A stretch of DNA of 64,000 nt from Hoylesella nanceiensis DSM 19126 = JCM 15639 (GTDB taxonomy: Bacteria > Bacteroidota > Bacteroidia > Bacteroidales > Bacteroidaceae): positions 248,001 through 312,000 of the forward strand of contig NZ_KB904328.1 in assembly GCF_000379965.1 (NCBI RefSeq), in the 5' to 3' direction. The notes beneath the pieces are model-generated. The model was not told the origin of the DNA. It was given only the letters and a program-made list of their open reading frames with translations, and did not search any database. Made by a program: the position numbers and the translations under genes. This document shows positions 36,679 to 45,923 of this stretch, piece after piece (the first letter of the stretch is position 1; each line of letters starts with the position of its first letter).

Positions 36679-39600
36679 ATGCTTAATAAAATCATTAAAT
36701 ATTTCATTGAGAACCGATTAATAACGGCTCTCCTTCTCATTGCAATCCTCATTGGAGGCGTTGTCACTGCTCCCTTCGAGCTGCCGCATAGCTTTTTGCC
36801 TCGAAATCCAGTGGCAGTAGACGCTATTCCCGATGTAGGCGACAACCAACAGATTATTGCAACCGACTGGATGGGACGCTCTCCTAAAGATGTTCAAGAG
36901 CAAATTACCTATCCTTTAACCACTTCTTTGCTCGGAATTCCTGGTGTAAAGACCATTCGTTCGACATCAATGTTCGGCATGTCGTTCATCTATATCATCT
37001 TTGAAGATGATGTTGAGTTCTATTGGAGCAGGTCAAGAATATTAGAAAAGCTCAACTCTTTGCCCCCAGGTCTGTTGCCTTCGGGTGTTCAACCCACGTT
37101 AGGTCCCGACGCAACTGCGCTTGGTCAGGTGTTTTGGTACACGCTTGAAGGACGTGATACCAAAACAAATAAGCCCTCAGGAGGTTGGAATCCTGAAGAA
37201 TTACGCACTATTCAAGACTTTTATGTGCGCTATTCGCTTAGCTCTGCCAATGGAGTTGCCGAAGTTTCGTCGATTGGTGGATTTGAAAAAGAATATCAAG
37301 TAGACCTCGATCCCAACGCTATGAGGGCGTATGGAGTAGACCTTACAGCTGTAATGAAGGCGGTGAAAGATGCCAATATAGATGTGGGTGCTGGTACTTT
37401 TGAGGTGAATAAGGCGGAATATCTTATTCGTGGACTGGGCTATATCAAAGATCTTAAAGACTTAGAAGAGGCTGCTATCACGGCAAAAGATGGCGTTTCG
37501 GTGCGCATTAAGGACGTTGCTAAGGTGACATTTGGCCCTGCAGACCGCCGAGGAGGACTCGATAAAGAAGGTCAAGAGGCTGTAGGTGGAGTCGTAGTAG
37601 CACGCTATGGCAGTAATCCTATGCACGTTATCAATAACGTTAAGGCTAAGATTGAAGAGCTAAAGGTGGGCTTACCAGAGAAAAAACTAAAGGATGGAAG
37701 CATATCTAAGGTTACTATTGTACCCTTTTATGATAGAACTCAGCTGATAAAAGAAACCATTGGAACCTTGGAAAGTGCCCTTTCTCACGAGATCTTGATA
37801 TGTATTATCGTGGTTTTAATCCTCGTTTTCAACCTAAGAGCATCGGCAATCATTGCCAGTATGTTGCCTCTTGCAGTGCTAATGACCTTTATTATCATGA
37901 AATTAGCCAACATCGAGGCCAATATTGTGGCGCTTTCGGGTATCGCAATCGCTATTGGTGTGATGGTAGATGTGGGAGTTGTGTTGATGGAAAACATCTT
38001 AAAGCGACTCGAACCCATTCAAAAAGCCCACAAAGAGATATATGGAAAAGAATTAGAAACATTGATATTAGAGGCTGTTAGCGAGGTTTCGGGAGCCGTT
38101 TTCACTGCTATGGCAACCACAATTATAAGCTTCTTCCCTGTGTTTGCTATGCAAGCGCAAGAAGGAAAGATGTTTCATCCATTGGCATTCACTAAAACTA
38201 TTGCCCTTGTGGCATCGCTCTTACTCGGCGTTTTGGTGCTTCCTACATTGGCATATTGGGTCTTTTCGTTCAAAACACCCCGCAAATTGGGTGCTCTACT
38301 CATTCGTTTAAAACCTCAACGCACCTTCACTTGGCGCAATAAAACCATCACAATCAATCAAATAATGATTGCCATTGCAGTGCTTTTAGCCATCTATCTG
38401 CTTGCAGAAGCATGGTTGCCATTAGGCGCAAACAGTGGAATTGTGGTGAATGTAGTGTTTGTTGCGTTGATAGTTGGTGTGATATTGGGCCTTTTATGGC
38501 TGTTGGTTATCTACTACGAACGCATTCTTCGCTGGTGTTTGGCACATCGATTGGCGTTTATGTCGATACCTGTTGCCACGCTCATTGCAGGCTTTTTGGT
38601 TTGGAAAAACACGGGAAAAGAGTTCATGCCCACGTTAGATGAAGGCTCATTTATGCTTATGCCCACCTCAATGCCACACTCGGGAGTTCAAATGAACATT
38701 GACTATTGCCGACAAATAGACCGCCGTGTGAGCGCAATACCTGAAGTTGAGATGGCAGTTGGTAAGTGGGGAAGAGCCAATTCGGCATTAGATCCAGCCC
38801 CAATACAGATGTATGAGACCACAATTAACTATCGTTCTGAATACATGCTCAATGAGATGGGACAGCGACAACGCTTTAAAACCGACTCAAAGGGACGTTT
38901 TATGCTCAAAGGAGGCGGTACTTATGACCCCGAAAAGGGCTTTAGAATAATTCCTAAAGATAGTCTAATTGCCGACAATAGCGGTTCTTATTTCCGCCAA
39001 TGGAGAAAGGAAATACACACAACCGACGACATTTGGAACGAAATAAGCAATGCTGCTACACTGCCAGGCATCACTGGTTCGCCCAAACTTCAGCCTATTG
39101 CCACCCGAATGGTGATGCTTTCTACAGGCTTAAAGGCTCCTATGGGACTCAAAGTGTATGGCCCCGACCTTGCATCTATTGAGAAAGCGGGTCTTCAACT
39201 CGAGCAAGCTTTGAAGCACATCGACAACATTAACCATGCAAGTGTGTTCTATGACAGAACCGAAGGTGCACCTTATGTAGAGATAAAGCTCAACAGAGAG
39301 AAGCTTGCAAGATATGGAATTAAGGTTCAAAACATGCAAGATATCCTCATGACAGCCATCGGTGGCATGTCGGAAGGAACGACTGTTGAAGGCAGAGAAC
39401 GCTTTAATATAAGAGTAAGGTATGCAAGAGAGCTTCGAGATAAGCCCGAATCGTTGGGCAATGTGTTGATAAGTGCGTCGGACGGAACGCAGATTCCGCT
39501 CTCACAACTTGCCGATATTGAGTTTAAAAAGGGTGCAACTATGATTTCGAGTGAGAACACTTTCTTACTGGGTTACATCACTTTCGACAAGAAAGACAAT

Positions 39601-40347
39601 GTAGCCGAAGTAGATGTGGTGAACAATGCCAAGCAAACGCTCGACGACTTGGTGGCTAAAGGCAAGATTGTTCTGCCTAAAGGGGTGACCTATCAGTTTA
39701 CAGGAACATACGAACAAGAGGCTCATGCCACACAACGTTTGGCGTGGGTAATACCTATTACGCTCTTAATTATCTTGCTCATACTCTATTTTCAGTTCCG
39801 TTCTGTCACCGCATCTCTCATTCATTTCTCGGGAGTATTTGTGGCATTTGCAGGCGGATTCATTCTCATTGGACTCTATTCGCAGCCTTGGTTCATGGAT
39901 TTTACTATCGCTGGACAGAATATGCGCACGCTTTTCGACATCCACACCATTAACCTTAGCGTTGCAGTGTGGGTTGGTTTCATTGCATTATTTGGTATTG
40001 CCACCGACGATGGCGTGTTGATGGGAACCTATATCCATCAGGTTTTCGAGGAAGAGAACCCACAAACCAAACAAGAAATCATTGAAACAGTGGTGAAAGC
40101 AGGTCTTAAACGCATTCGACCAGCAGCCATGACAACCGCTTCTACCTTAATAGCTCTCTTGCCAGTGCTATCTTCTACGGGTAAAGGAGCAGACATTATG
40201 GTGCCTATGGCCATTCCTACTTTTGGTGGAATGCTCATTCAAACGATGACAATGTTGGTGGTTCCCGTACTTCAATGTTGGTGGCGTGAGAGCGTTTTAA
40301 AGAGAGAACAGAAGAGAGCGACAAAGCTATTAGAACAAAGGGACTGA
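36679..40347 (+). CDS. cusA: CusA/CzcA family heavy-metal RND efflux pump
   Basis: 1222 residues, longer than the ~1040 usual for CusA because of insertions in the central soluble and membrane parts (residues ~525-640 and ~735-790). RND landmarks include the N-terminal span, PDVGDNQQII, the TM4 region ANIVALSGIAIAIGVMVDVGVVLMENILKR and the C-terminal GIATDDGVLMGTY. A methionine-rich porter segment (TRMVMLSTGLKAPMGLKV; EGSFMLMPTSMPHSG) fits the Cu(I)/Ag(I) type. It pumps metal from the periplasm through an outer-membrane channel using the proton gradient. The next two genes supply that channel and the adaptor, though array K and 138 bp separate the channel gene. Confidence 0.92.
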   Translation: MLNKIIKYFIENRLITALLLIAILIGGVVTAPFELPHSFLPRNPVAVDAIPDVGDNQQIIATDWMGRSPKDVQEQITYPLTTSLLGIPGVKTIRSTSMFGMSFIYIIFEDDVEFYWSRSRILEKLNSLPPGLLPSGVQPTLGPDATALGQVFWYTLEGRDTKTNKPSGGWNPEELRTIQDFYVRYSLSSANGVAEVSSIGGFEKEYQVDLDPNAMRAYGVDLTAVMKAVKDANIDVGAGTFEVNKAEYLIRGLGYIKDLKDLEEAAITAKDGVSVRIKDVAKVTFGPADRRGGLDKEGQEAVGGVVVARYGSNPMHVINNVKAKIEELKVGLPEKKLKDGSISKVTIVPFYDRTQLIKETIGTLESALSHEILICIIVVLILVFNLRASAIIASMLPLAVLMTFIIMKLANIEANIVALSGIAIAIGVMVDVGVVLMENILKRLEPIQKAHKEIYGKELETLILEAVSEVSGAVFTAMATTIISFFPVFAMQAQEGKMFHPLAFTKTIALVASLLLGVLVLPTLAYWVFSFKTPRKLGALLIRLKPQRTFTWRNKTITINQIMIAIAVLLAIYLLAEAWLPLGANSGIVVNVVFVALIVGVILGLLWLLVIYYERILRWCLAHRLAFMSIPVATLIAGFLVWKNTGKEFMPTLDEGSFMLMPTSMPHSGVQMNIDYCRQIDRRVSAIPEVEMAVGKWGRANSALDPAPIQMYETTINYRSEYMLNEMGQRQRFKTDSKGRFMLKGGGTYDPEKGFRIIPKDSLIADNSGSYFRQWRKEIHTTDDIWNEISNAATLPGITGSPKLQPIATRMVMLSTGLKAPMGLKVYGPDLASIEKAGLQLEQALKHIDNINHASVFYDRTEGAPYVEIKLNREKLARYGIKVQNMQDILMTAIGGMSEGTTVEGRERFNIRVRYARELRDKPESLGNVLISASDGTQIPLSQLADIEFKKGATMISSENTFLLGYITFDKKDNVAEVDVVNNAKQTLDDLVAKGKIVLPKGVTYQFTGTYEQEAHATQRLAWVIPITLLIILLILYFQFRSVTASLIHFSGVFVAFAGGFILIGLYSQPWFMDFTIAGQNMRTLFDIHTINLSVAVWVGFIALFGIATDDGVLMGTYIHQVFEEENPQTKQEIIETVVKAGLKRIRPAAMTTASTLIALLPVLSSTGKGADIMVPMAIPTFGGMLIQTMTMLVVPVLQCWWRESVLKREQKRATKLLEQRD

Positions 40348-40360
40348 GACTTGGGCAACT

Positions 40361-40448
40361 AATAGTTGTGCTTTTGCACTGCAAACACAACGCTTTTACA
40401 ACCCAAAGTCATTGCTTTTACAAGTCAATAGCACTGCTTTTAAAAATG
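40361..40448. repeat. Four-unit 22-bp dyad repeat element (array K), inside the copper cluster
   Basis: Units start at 40361, 40383, 40405 and 40427. It occupies almost the whole gap between cusA and the TolC-like gene, two genes whose products must work together. Confidence 0.9.
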
Positions 40449-40485
40449 AATAGATCAACAAACAAAATACAATCGAAAATTAGTT

Positions 40486-41778
40486 ATGATTAGATATCTT
40501 TTAGGTTGCATGGCAATGATAACCACTTGTTTGTTAAAGGCGACTGCAACAACCAACACTTCTCAACCCGATAGCCTTGCGCACTACATCATAGTGGCTG
40601 CCAAGAACAATCCCGAAGTGGCCTCAGGCTATCACAAATACCAAGCCATGGTGATGAATGCCGAGGCAAGTGGGGTGCTACCCAATCCCGAACTCTCGCT
40701 AAGTGTCAACCCAAAGCCCATGCCTCAGGAAAATGGACGACAGGTATTAACTGTGGGAGTGATGCAAATGTTCCCTTGGTTTGGTACACTTAAAGCCACG
40801 AGAACAATGAAAGAGAAACAGGCTAACGCTGCTTTTCAACAGTGGAGAGAGGCTGGAATAGTCCTAAGCTACACGGTTCAGCAACAATGGTATACCCTTC
40901 TTGCCAAAGAAGAGCAATTGAAATACATCGTTCAAAATCGTCAGTTACTGAACAACATCAAACAAGCCATGCTCTATCAGTATAAATCTGCGCTTGCAAC
41001 AAAGGGCTCAAAGATGAGCGATCAACTCAGAATTGAGGCCGAAGACGCTGTTTATCAAGAGAAGATAGCGAGTATTCAAGACGAGATTAAGGCTTTAAAG
41101 CAGCAGTTTAACTTGTTGCTTCACCGCCCAGAGAATAGTTTTATTGCCCTACCCGACACGCTTTTGGCTCGTGAAACGCCTTTTATGCAATGGCAAGAGG
41201 TGCAGAAAAATCACCCTGCTCTTGAGCAATTAGAAGCACAAAACGAGGCTTTCGTGGCACAAAAGGAATTGGCTCAGCGCAAAGGTATGCCCTCTTTTGC
41301 CCTCGGAGTGGAGTATATGGTGAATCAAAAGAACCCTCATCCGCTCTCAGGAGCAATGCCCGACATGAACGGAATGGATATGTTTATGCCCATGATGAAG
41401 GTTAGTTTGCCCATATATCGCCAGAGAGTGAATGCTGAAAGAAAGGCAGCTGAACTGCAAATACAGGCCACTCAAGAGGCTTATCTACGCAAAAAAGATG
41501 CTTTGCAAACCGAGTTTGTGGCACTTCAACAGCAAATGAGCGACGCAAAAAGAAAGATTGAGCTATACAATCATCAAATCACTTTATTGAACAACACGCT
41601 CAACTTGCTTCAAACAGAATATATCAACGGATCGTCTTCGCTAACAGATATCTTGCAAACGCTAAGAGAACAGATCGACAATGAGCGCAAACGCTCGGAC
41701 AGTGTGGCTGCTCTTTGCTTGTTAGTAGCGCAATATGAGAAGATGATTTCTAAGTATGATTATAGTTCACAACAATAA
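40486..41778 (+). CDS. cusC: TolC family outer-membrane channel of the copper pump
   Basis: 430 residues with a signal peptide (to about TTNTSQ, residue ~26) and two outer-efflux-protein repeats rich in long helices (EAEDAVYQEKIASIQDEIKALKQQ; LLQTEYINGSSSLTDILQTL). It forms the trimeric outer-membrane duct for the RND pump. A Met/Pro-rich loop (GAMPDMNGMDMFMPMMK, near residues 290-306) is unusual for a TolC relative and may reflect copper handling. The adaptor gene starts 11 bp downstream. The cusC name is given by role, not by close sequence comparison. Confidence 0.85.
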   Translation: MIRYLLGCMAMITTCLLKATATTNTSQPDSLAHYIIVAAKNNPEVASGYHKYQAMVMNAEASGVLPNPELSLSVNPKPMPQENGRQVLTVGVMQMFPWFGTLKATRTMKEKQANAAFQQWREAGIVLSYTVQQQWYTLLAKEEQLKYIVQNRQLLNNIKQAMLYQYKSALATKGSKMSDQLRIEAEDAVYQEKIASIQDEIKALKQQFNLLLHRPENSFIALPDTLLARETPFMQWQEVQKNHPALEQLEAQNEAFVAQKELAQRKGMPSFALGVEYMVNQKNPHPLSGAMPDMNGMDMFMPMMKVSLPIYRQRVNAERKAAELQIQATQEAYLRKKDALQTEFVALQQQMSDAKRKIELYNHQITLLNNTLNLLQTEYINGSSSLTDILQTLREQIDNERKRSDSVAALCLLVAQYEKMISKYDYSSQQ

Positions 41779-41789
41779 ATTACATCGAT

Positions 41790-43052
41790 ATGAAACGTAA
41801 AATACAAGATATTCTACAACAAAAACCTTGGTTAGGATATGCCTTTATGCTGGCAATAGGCTTGCTTTTGGGCTTTGTTTTCTTTTCTAATTCAAGTAAA
41901 AAAGAGGGTCATCACCATACAGAAGCAGGTAAAGACGAGGTATATACCTGCTCTATGCACCCCCAAATTAAACAAGATAAGCCAGGAAAATGCCCCATTT
42001 GCGGTATGGATTTAACGCCTCTTAAAAGCTCATCGAATAGCCAAAGCAACATAGATCCTAACTCAGTGATGATGAGTGAGGAAGCTATTGCATTGGCAAA
42101 CATCCAAACTGAGGTGGTAGGAACGGGCAAAACGAACAAAGAAATACGTCTTTTTGGCAAGATAAGGCCCAGTGAACGCTCTCAACAAGCACAGTCGGCG
42201 TATGTCAATGGACGTGTAGAACGCCTCTATATCAATGCCATTGGCGATGTGGTTCATAAGGGACAAACAGTTGCTTTGATATATTCTCCAGAGCTATACA
42301 CTGCTTCTCAAGAGCTTATTGCAGCCCTTTCGTACCCCGATTTGCAAAGGAAAAAGCTGGTAGTTGATGCTGCAATTGAAAAGCTTAAGCTGTTAAATGT
42401 GTCGCAAGGCGAAATCAATTCGATGATAAAAAGCGGTAAAGCCTCTCCTTATACGGCTATCAAAGCGAACGTTTCGGGCACAGTTATCAGTAAAAATGTA
42501 GAGCAAGGAAGCTATGTTAAGCAAGGAGAGGTGTTGCTACAGATAGCTAATTTGGGCTCGGTTTGGGCTGTTTTCGAGGCATACGAAACTGATTTACCTT
42601 TCATTAAGGTTGGACAAACAGTGCAATTCACGGCAGAAGGAGCCCCAGGTACCACCTTTTCGGGTCGCATTTCGTTTGTAGAACCTGTGCTAAATGCCCA
42701 AACTCGCACCGCAGGAGTGCGTGTTGAGGTGAGCAATGCCAAAGGAGTTTTTAAGCCAGAGATGCTTATTTCGGGCGTTATCACAGCCAATTTAAATAAG
42801 TATAGCGAAGACATTGTGGTGCCAAAGTCGGCTGTTTTATGGACAGGTAAGCGCTCTATTGTATACGTTAAAGATGAAAGCGACGGCTATCCAATATTCA
42901 CTTTGCGTGAAGTGACATTAGGTCCGACTCTTCCCGACGGCTATATTGTGACCGAAGGACTGGCTGATGGCGAGGAAATTGTTACCAATGGAGTGTTTGC
43001 TATCGATGCAAGTGCGCAGTTAGACGGCAAACCTTCGATGATGAACAGATAG
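41790..43052 (+). CDS. cusB: RND periplasmic adaptor with N-terminal heavy-metal-binding domain
   Basis: 420 residues: one N-terminal membrane anchor (~17-33), a His-rich patch (HHH at 41-43), then a compact metal-binding domain at 51-75 (YTCSMHPQIKQDKPGKC, CPICGMDL) and the usual adaptor barrel-sandwich, alpha-hairpin and beta-barrel regions (lipoyl part YINAIGDVVHKGQTVALIYS and VEQGSYVKQGEVLLQIANL). CusB-type adaptors link CusA to the outer-membrane channel and hand Cu(I)/Ag(I) to the pump. Only 11 bp separates it from the channel gene; the secreted HMA gene follows after 96 bp. Confidence 0.9.
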   Translation: MKRKIQDILQQKPWLGYAFMLAIGLLLGFVFFSNSSKKEGHHHTEAGKDEVYTCSMHPQIKQDKPGKCPICGMDLTPLKSSSNSQSNIDPNSVMMSEEAIALANIQTEVVGTGKTNKEIRLFGKIRPSERSQQAQSAYVNGRVERLYINAIGDVVHKGQTVALIYSPELYTASQELIAALSYPDLQRKKLVVDAAIEKLKLLNVSQGEINSMIKSGKASPYTAIKANVSGTVISKNVEQGSYVKQGEVLLQIANLGSVWAVFEAYETDLPFIKVGQTVQFTAEGAPGTTFSGRISFVEPVLNAQTRTAGVRVEVSNAKGVFKPEMLISGVITANLNKYSEDIVVPKSAVLWTGKRSIVYVKDESDGYPIFTLREVTLGPTLPDGYIVTEGLADGEEIVTNGVFAIDASAQLDGKPSMMNR

Positions 43053-43148
43053 TTATTCGACCCAAATTCGACAATAGATAAAGAACAAAAATATTTAAGA
43101 TGGCATTGCAAAATGCCGACATTATTCATCAATAAAAAAATTATAAAC

Positions 43149-43472
43149 ATGAAAAAGTTAATTCTTTTAGCGATTGTAGCATGCTCTTTTGTGGCAGCCA
43201 ACGCAAAAACAGTGAAGAAAACCTTTAAAGTTGAAGGTAAATGTGAGATGTGTGAAGAACGAATTGAGAAGGCTGCAAAGGGCGTGAAGGGTGTTATTTC
43301 TGCCAACTGGAATAGCAAAACAAAACAACTTGCATTGGTGTTCGACGACAAGAGCACATCGGTTGAAAAGGTTCAGAAAGCTATTGCAGCTGTAGGATAC
43401 GACGCTGGCGACGTGAAAGCATCGAAAGCAGCTTACGATAAGCTTCCTGGTTGCTGCAAATATCAAAAATAA
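43149..43472 (+). CDS. Secreted heavy-metal-associated (HMA) domain protein
   Basis: 107 residues from the Met of MKKLILLAIVACSFVAANA (signal peptide); the ORF's earlier Met at 43113 only adds 12 unlikely residues. A single HMA domain with C32-E-M-C35 (KVEGKCEMCEERIEKAAKG) follows, and the tail has an adjacent Cys pair (LPGCCKYQK). It should be a periplasmic copper chaperone that shuttles metal to or from the Cus pump. Last gene of the cluster, closed by a strong terminator. Confidence 0.88.
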   Translation: MKKLILLAIVACSFVAANAKTVKKTFKVEGKCEMCEERIEKAAKGVKGVISANWNSKTKQLALVFDDKSTSVEKVQKAIAAVGYDAGDVKASKAAYDKLPGCCKYQK

Positions 43473-43491
43473 TCTGCTTTAAAAGCAAAAG

Positions 43492-43535
43492 AAAAGTCTT
43501 ATGCCCAACACGGTTTCGGCATAAGACTTTTTTCG
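43492..43535. terminator. Strong bidirectional terminator at the end of the copper cluster
   Basis: A perfect 13-bp stem, AAAGTCTTATGCC (43493-43505) with GGCATAAGACTTT (43518-43530), 12-nt loop, T-run TTTTTTC on plus and TTTTCTTTT on minus. Serves the copper cluster and the convergent dipeptidase gene. Confidence 0.85.
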
Positions 43536-43576
43536 TTTTTCGATGTAAGAGAGAGATTCTCGTCACTAAAAGGCAA

Positions 43577-44251
43577 CTATTTCACCACCTTAAAGAACTG
43601 CTTTGCTTGGGCACGACTTCTGAAATTGAAGTGCCACCACTCTGTTCTCAAGGGCTTAAAACCTGCATATTGCATTACCAAACGCAAGAGTTCACGATTT
43701 TGTTGCGCCTCTTTGGTGATGATTCTCTTTGCCACTAAGTTGTTTTCATTATCGACATGCGATGCAAGCGACATGTGATCGACCTTCGTTCCCATTGTGA
43801 TCGTGTCGCCATTGAGCTTACAAATGCTAATATCCACTGCCAAACCATAGTTGTGAAGCCCTCCTCCATTGGCTGGATTACTTACATATATGTCTTTAGA
43901 AGTGTTCTTTACCTTGTCCCACATCTTTTGTTGTATGCTCATTGGGCGTGTTGCATCGAAGATAATCAGGCTCAAATCGGGGCGCAACTCTTTCAGCTTT
44001 GCCTGCGCCTTTACCAACGCATGGGCTGCAAGAGGGTGAAGATAAGCCTTTGTAAGGTCGGTATAAAGCACCTCACCTGTGAAGTTATTCGAGCGAGAAT
44101 ACATCAAACTCACTCGAATTGTCTTGTCGAGTGAATGAATATCTACCATTCCTTGTTGCTCTATTGAGGTGTTGGTGTCTACCTTCTTTTGTGCATTCGC
44201 ATTGATAACGACGAGCAACAAGAATAGAATTGAAATGATTTTATTTTGCAT
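43577..44251 (-). CDS. D-alanyl-D-alanine dipeptidase (M15D, VanX/DdpX-like)
   Basis: 224 residues from the Met at 44251 (MQNKIISILFLLLVVINANAQ, signal peptide). M15D residues are present: an Arg in FDATRPMS, His and Asp of HNYGLAVDI, and Glu plus His of EWWHFNF, which bind zinc and act as base. The enzyme cuts D-Ala-D-Ala in the periplasm for re-use of wall fragments; vancomycin resistance need not be implied since no vanH/vanA partner is present. Single gene, convergent with the copper cluster. Confidence 0.9.
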   Translation of the reverse strand: MQNKIISILFLLLVVINANAQKKVDTNTSIEQQGMVDIHSLDKTIRVSLMYSRSNNFTGEVLYTDLTKAYLHPLAAHALVKAQAKLKELRPDLSLIIFDATRPMSIQQKMWDKVKNTSKDIYVSNPANGGGLHNYGLAVDISICKLNGDTITMGTKVDHMSLASHVDNENNLVAKRIITKEAQQNRELLRLVMQYAGFKPLRTEWWHFNFRSRAQAKQFFKVVK

Positions 44252-44359
44252 AAAGATGTGTTTTAATTGATTATTATTACGACTTTCGATGAGCAGAGCA
44301 ACATTCAAAGAGGGCAACCTCTTGCTCTTCATTTTGCACACTCGCTTTCTCTCTCTTTC

Positions 44360-44447
44360 AAAAACAGCGTTATTACACCGCAATAGCAATGCTTTTTCAC
44401 CTCAAAATCAATGAGATTACGAGCTAATTACAGTGTTTTTGTAAGTC
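44360..44447. repeat. Four-unit 22-bp dyad repeat element (array L)
   Basis: Units start at 44360, 44382, 44404 and 44426. It ends 13 bp from the stop codon of the symporter gene. Confidence 0.9.
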
Positions 44448-44460
44448 GTTGAAAATGAGA

Positions 44461-45633
44461 TTATTCCTCAACAGAATCCTTTGTCACTTTATCTACGATA
44501 AGAGCTATTGCTCCATCTCCTGTTACATTGCAAGCGGTTCCAAAACTATCCATAGCAATATACAAGGCGATCATCAACGCTTGAGCCTCACTATCGAAGC
44601 CAAGAACGCTGGCAAGAGGGGCTAAAGCTGCCATAATAGAGCCTCCAGGAACGCCTGGTGAAGCCACCATCATGATGGATAAGAGCAAAATGAAGCCGAA
44701 AAAGAGCATAAAATCGTGTGGCATACCATTCAATATGCAAATGGTGAGGGCACAAGCGGTGATCTTCATCACTGAACCCGACATGTGAATGGTGGCGCAA
44801 AGGGGTACAACAAAGCCCGCAATGCCTTTAGATACACCGTTGTTGATGGTTTGTTGCAAGGTAACGGGTATGCTTGCTGCCGACGAAGAGGTGCCCAATG
44901 CGGTGAAATAGGCAGGAAGCATGTTCTTAAGTAGCACGAAAGGATTTTTCTTTACGATAGCTCCTGCAATGCTAAACTGATATAATAGAATGATGATGTG
45001 TAGTGCAAATATCACAACTATGATCTTGGCAAACACCAATACCATGTGATATACTTCGCCACTATAGGTCATATTCAAGAATATTCCGAAGATGTAGAGT
45101 GGTAAAATGGGGATAATTACGTTTCGAATAACGGCATCTATCACCTTTGAAAGGTCGCTAAACACGCCATAAAGGTTGTTTAAACGCTGCGAAGTGATGC
45201 AAAGTCCGGCAATGAAAGAGAACACTAAACCGCTCATTATATCGAACAATGCGGGGATATTGATGGTGAAATAGGGTTCGATGGCTGTGGCACTCTTTAC
45301 CTGTTCGAATGTTTCTTGGGTGTTGATTAAGCTCGGAAAGAGCCACGAACCAACGCTATAAGAGAGCAATCCCGATAAAACGGTGTCGCAATAGGCCAAC
45401 AACACGGTGATTAAAAGCAGCTTCTTGGCTCCTTTTCCCACATCGGCTATAGCTGGAGTAACGAGTCCTACGATAATTAAAGGTACCATAAAACCGAGGA
45501 ACTGACTGAAAAGTGCATTGAAAGTGGTGAACACTCGAACTACCCCAAGGGGCAAAACGTTTCCTAAGGCGATGCCTACTATAATCGAAATAATAATGAG
45601 TGGCAATAAACCTAACTTCTTTATTTTCATCAT
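44461..45633 (-). CDS. SLC1/DAACS family dicarboxylate/amino-acid:cation symporter
   Basis: 390 residues, about eight membrane spans and two re-entrant loops. The HP1 serine-rich turn (LGTSSSAASIPVTLQ, near 245-259) and the HP2/TM8 region (SPGVPGGSIMAALAPL; ACNVTGDGAIALIVDKVT near 363-380) are family hallmarks, although the usual TM7 NMDGT is changed to HMSG, as in SstT-like and other divergent members. It should take up an amino acid or dicarboxylate with Na+ or H+. Not part of an obvious operon. Confidence 0.88.
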   Translation of the reverse strand: MMKIKKLGLLPLIIISIIVGIALGNVLPLGVVRVFTTFNALFSQFLGFMVPLIIVGLVTPAIADVGKGAKKLLLITVLLAYCDTVLSGLLSYSVGSWLFPSLINTQETFEQVKSATAIEPYFTINIPALFDIMSGLVFSFIAGLCITSQRLNNLYGVFSDLSKVIDAVIRNVIIPILPLYIFGIFLNMTYSGEVYHMVLVFAKIIVVIFALHIIILLYQFSIAGAIVKKNPFVLLKNMLPAYFTALGTSSSAASIPVTLQQTINNGVSKGIAGFVVPLCATIHMSGSVMKITACALTICILNGMPHDFMLFFGFILLLSIMMVASPGVPGGSIMAALAPLASVLGFDSEAQALMIALYIAMDSFGTACNVTGDGAIALIVDKVTKDSVEE

Positions 45634-45651
45634 ATCACTATATTTTTCTTT

Positions 45652-45825
45652 TTAATTCTTGTCCGCTTTCAATGGGGTGGCTATGTGATGGCAACCAAAG
45701 GGATGGCTCTTGTTAAAAGAATGTCGGTAGATTTGTGTGGCAAGGGCAAAGCTCTCCCAATAGAACTCGTTGCCTGTTGCGCTGTGAATGCAATAATATG
45801 CGCTGCGAAAAATATATGTTCTGCG
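45652..45825 (-). pseudogene. Possible C-terminal gene remnant
   Basis: A 57-codon minus-strand frame lies directly upstream of the symporter start, closed upstream by TAG and with no Met. Its second half reads like a real protein end, rich in aromatic, Cys and His residues (EFYWESFALATQIYRHSF; HPFGCHHIATPLKADKN, stop). I cannot name the family. It could be chance, since other frames are partly open too. Confidence 0.3.
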
Positions 45826-45861
45826 CTATTGTTGCAAAGTTTTTGAGCTGTTGATGCTATA

Positions 45862-45913
45862 ATAAAAAGAGAGAAGAAAAGGTGATATGTTGCTTTATCA
45901 CCTTTCTTCTCTA
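45862..45913 (-). terminator. Terminator of the flavodiiron protein gene
   Basis: AGAGAAGAAAAGGTGAT (45869-45885) pairs with ATCACCTTTCTTCTCT (45897-45912) with one bulged base; on the minus strand CTTTTTATT follows. It lies ~11 bp beyond the stop. Confidence 0.8.
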
Positions 45914-45923
45914 TGCTGTTTTC

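Noticed and set aside
43577-44251. Dipeptidase as evidence of vancomycin resistance
   Set aside because: No vanH, ligase or VanRS genes are nearby; the family also serves wall recycling.
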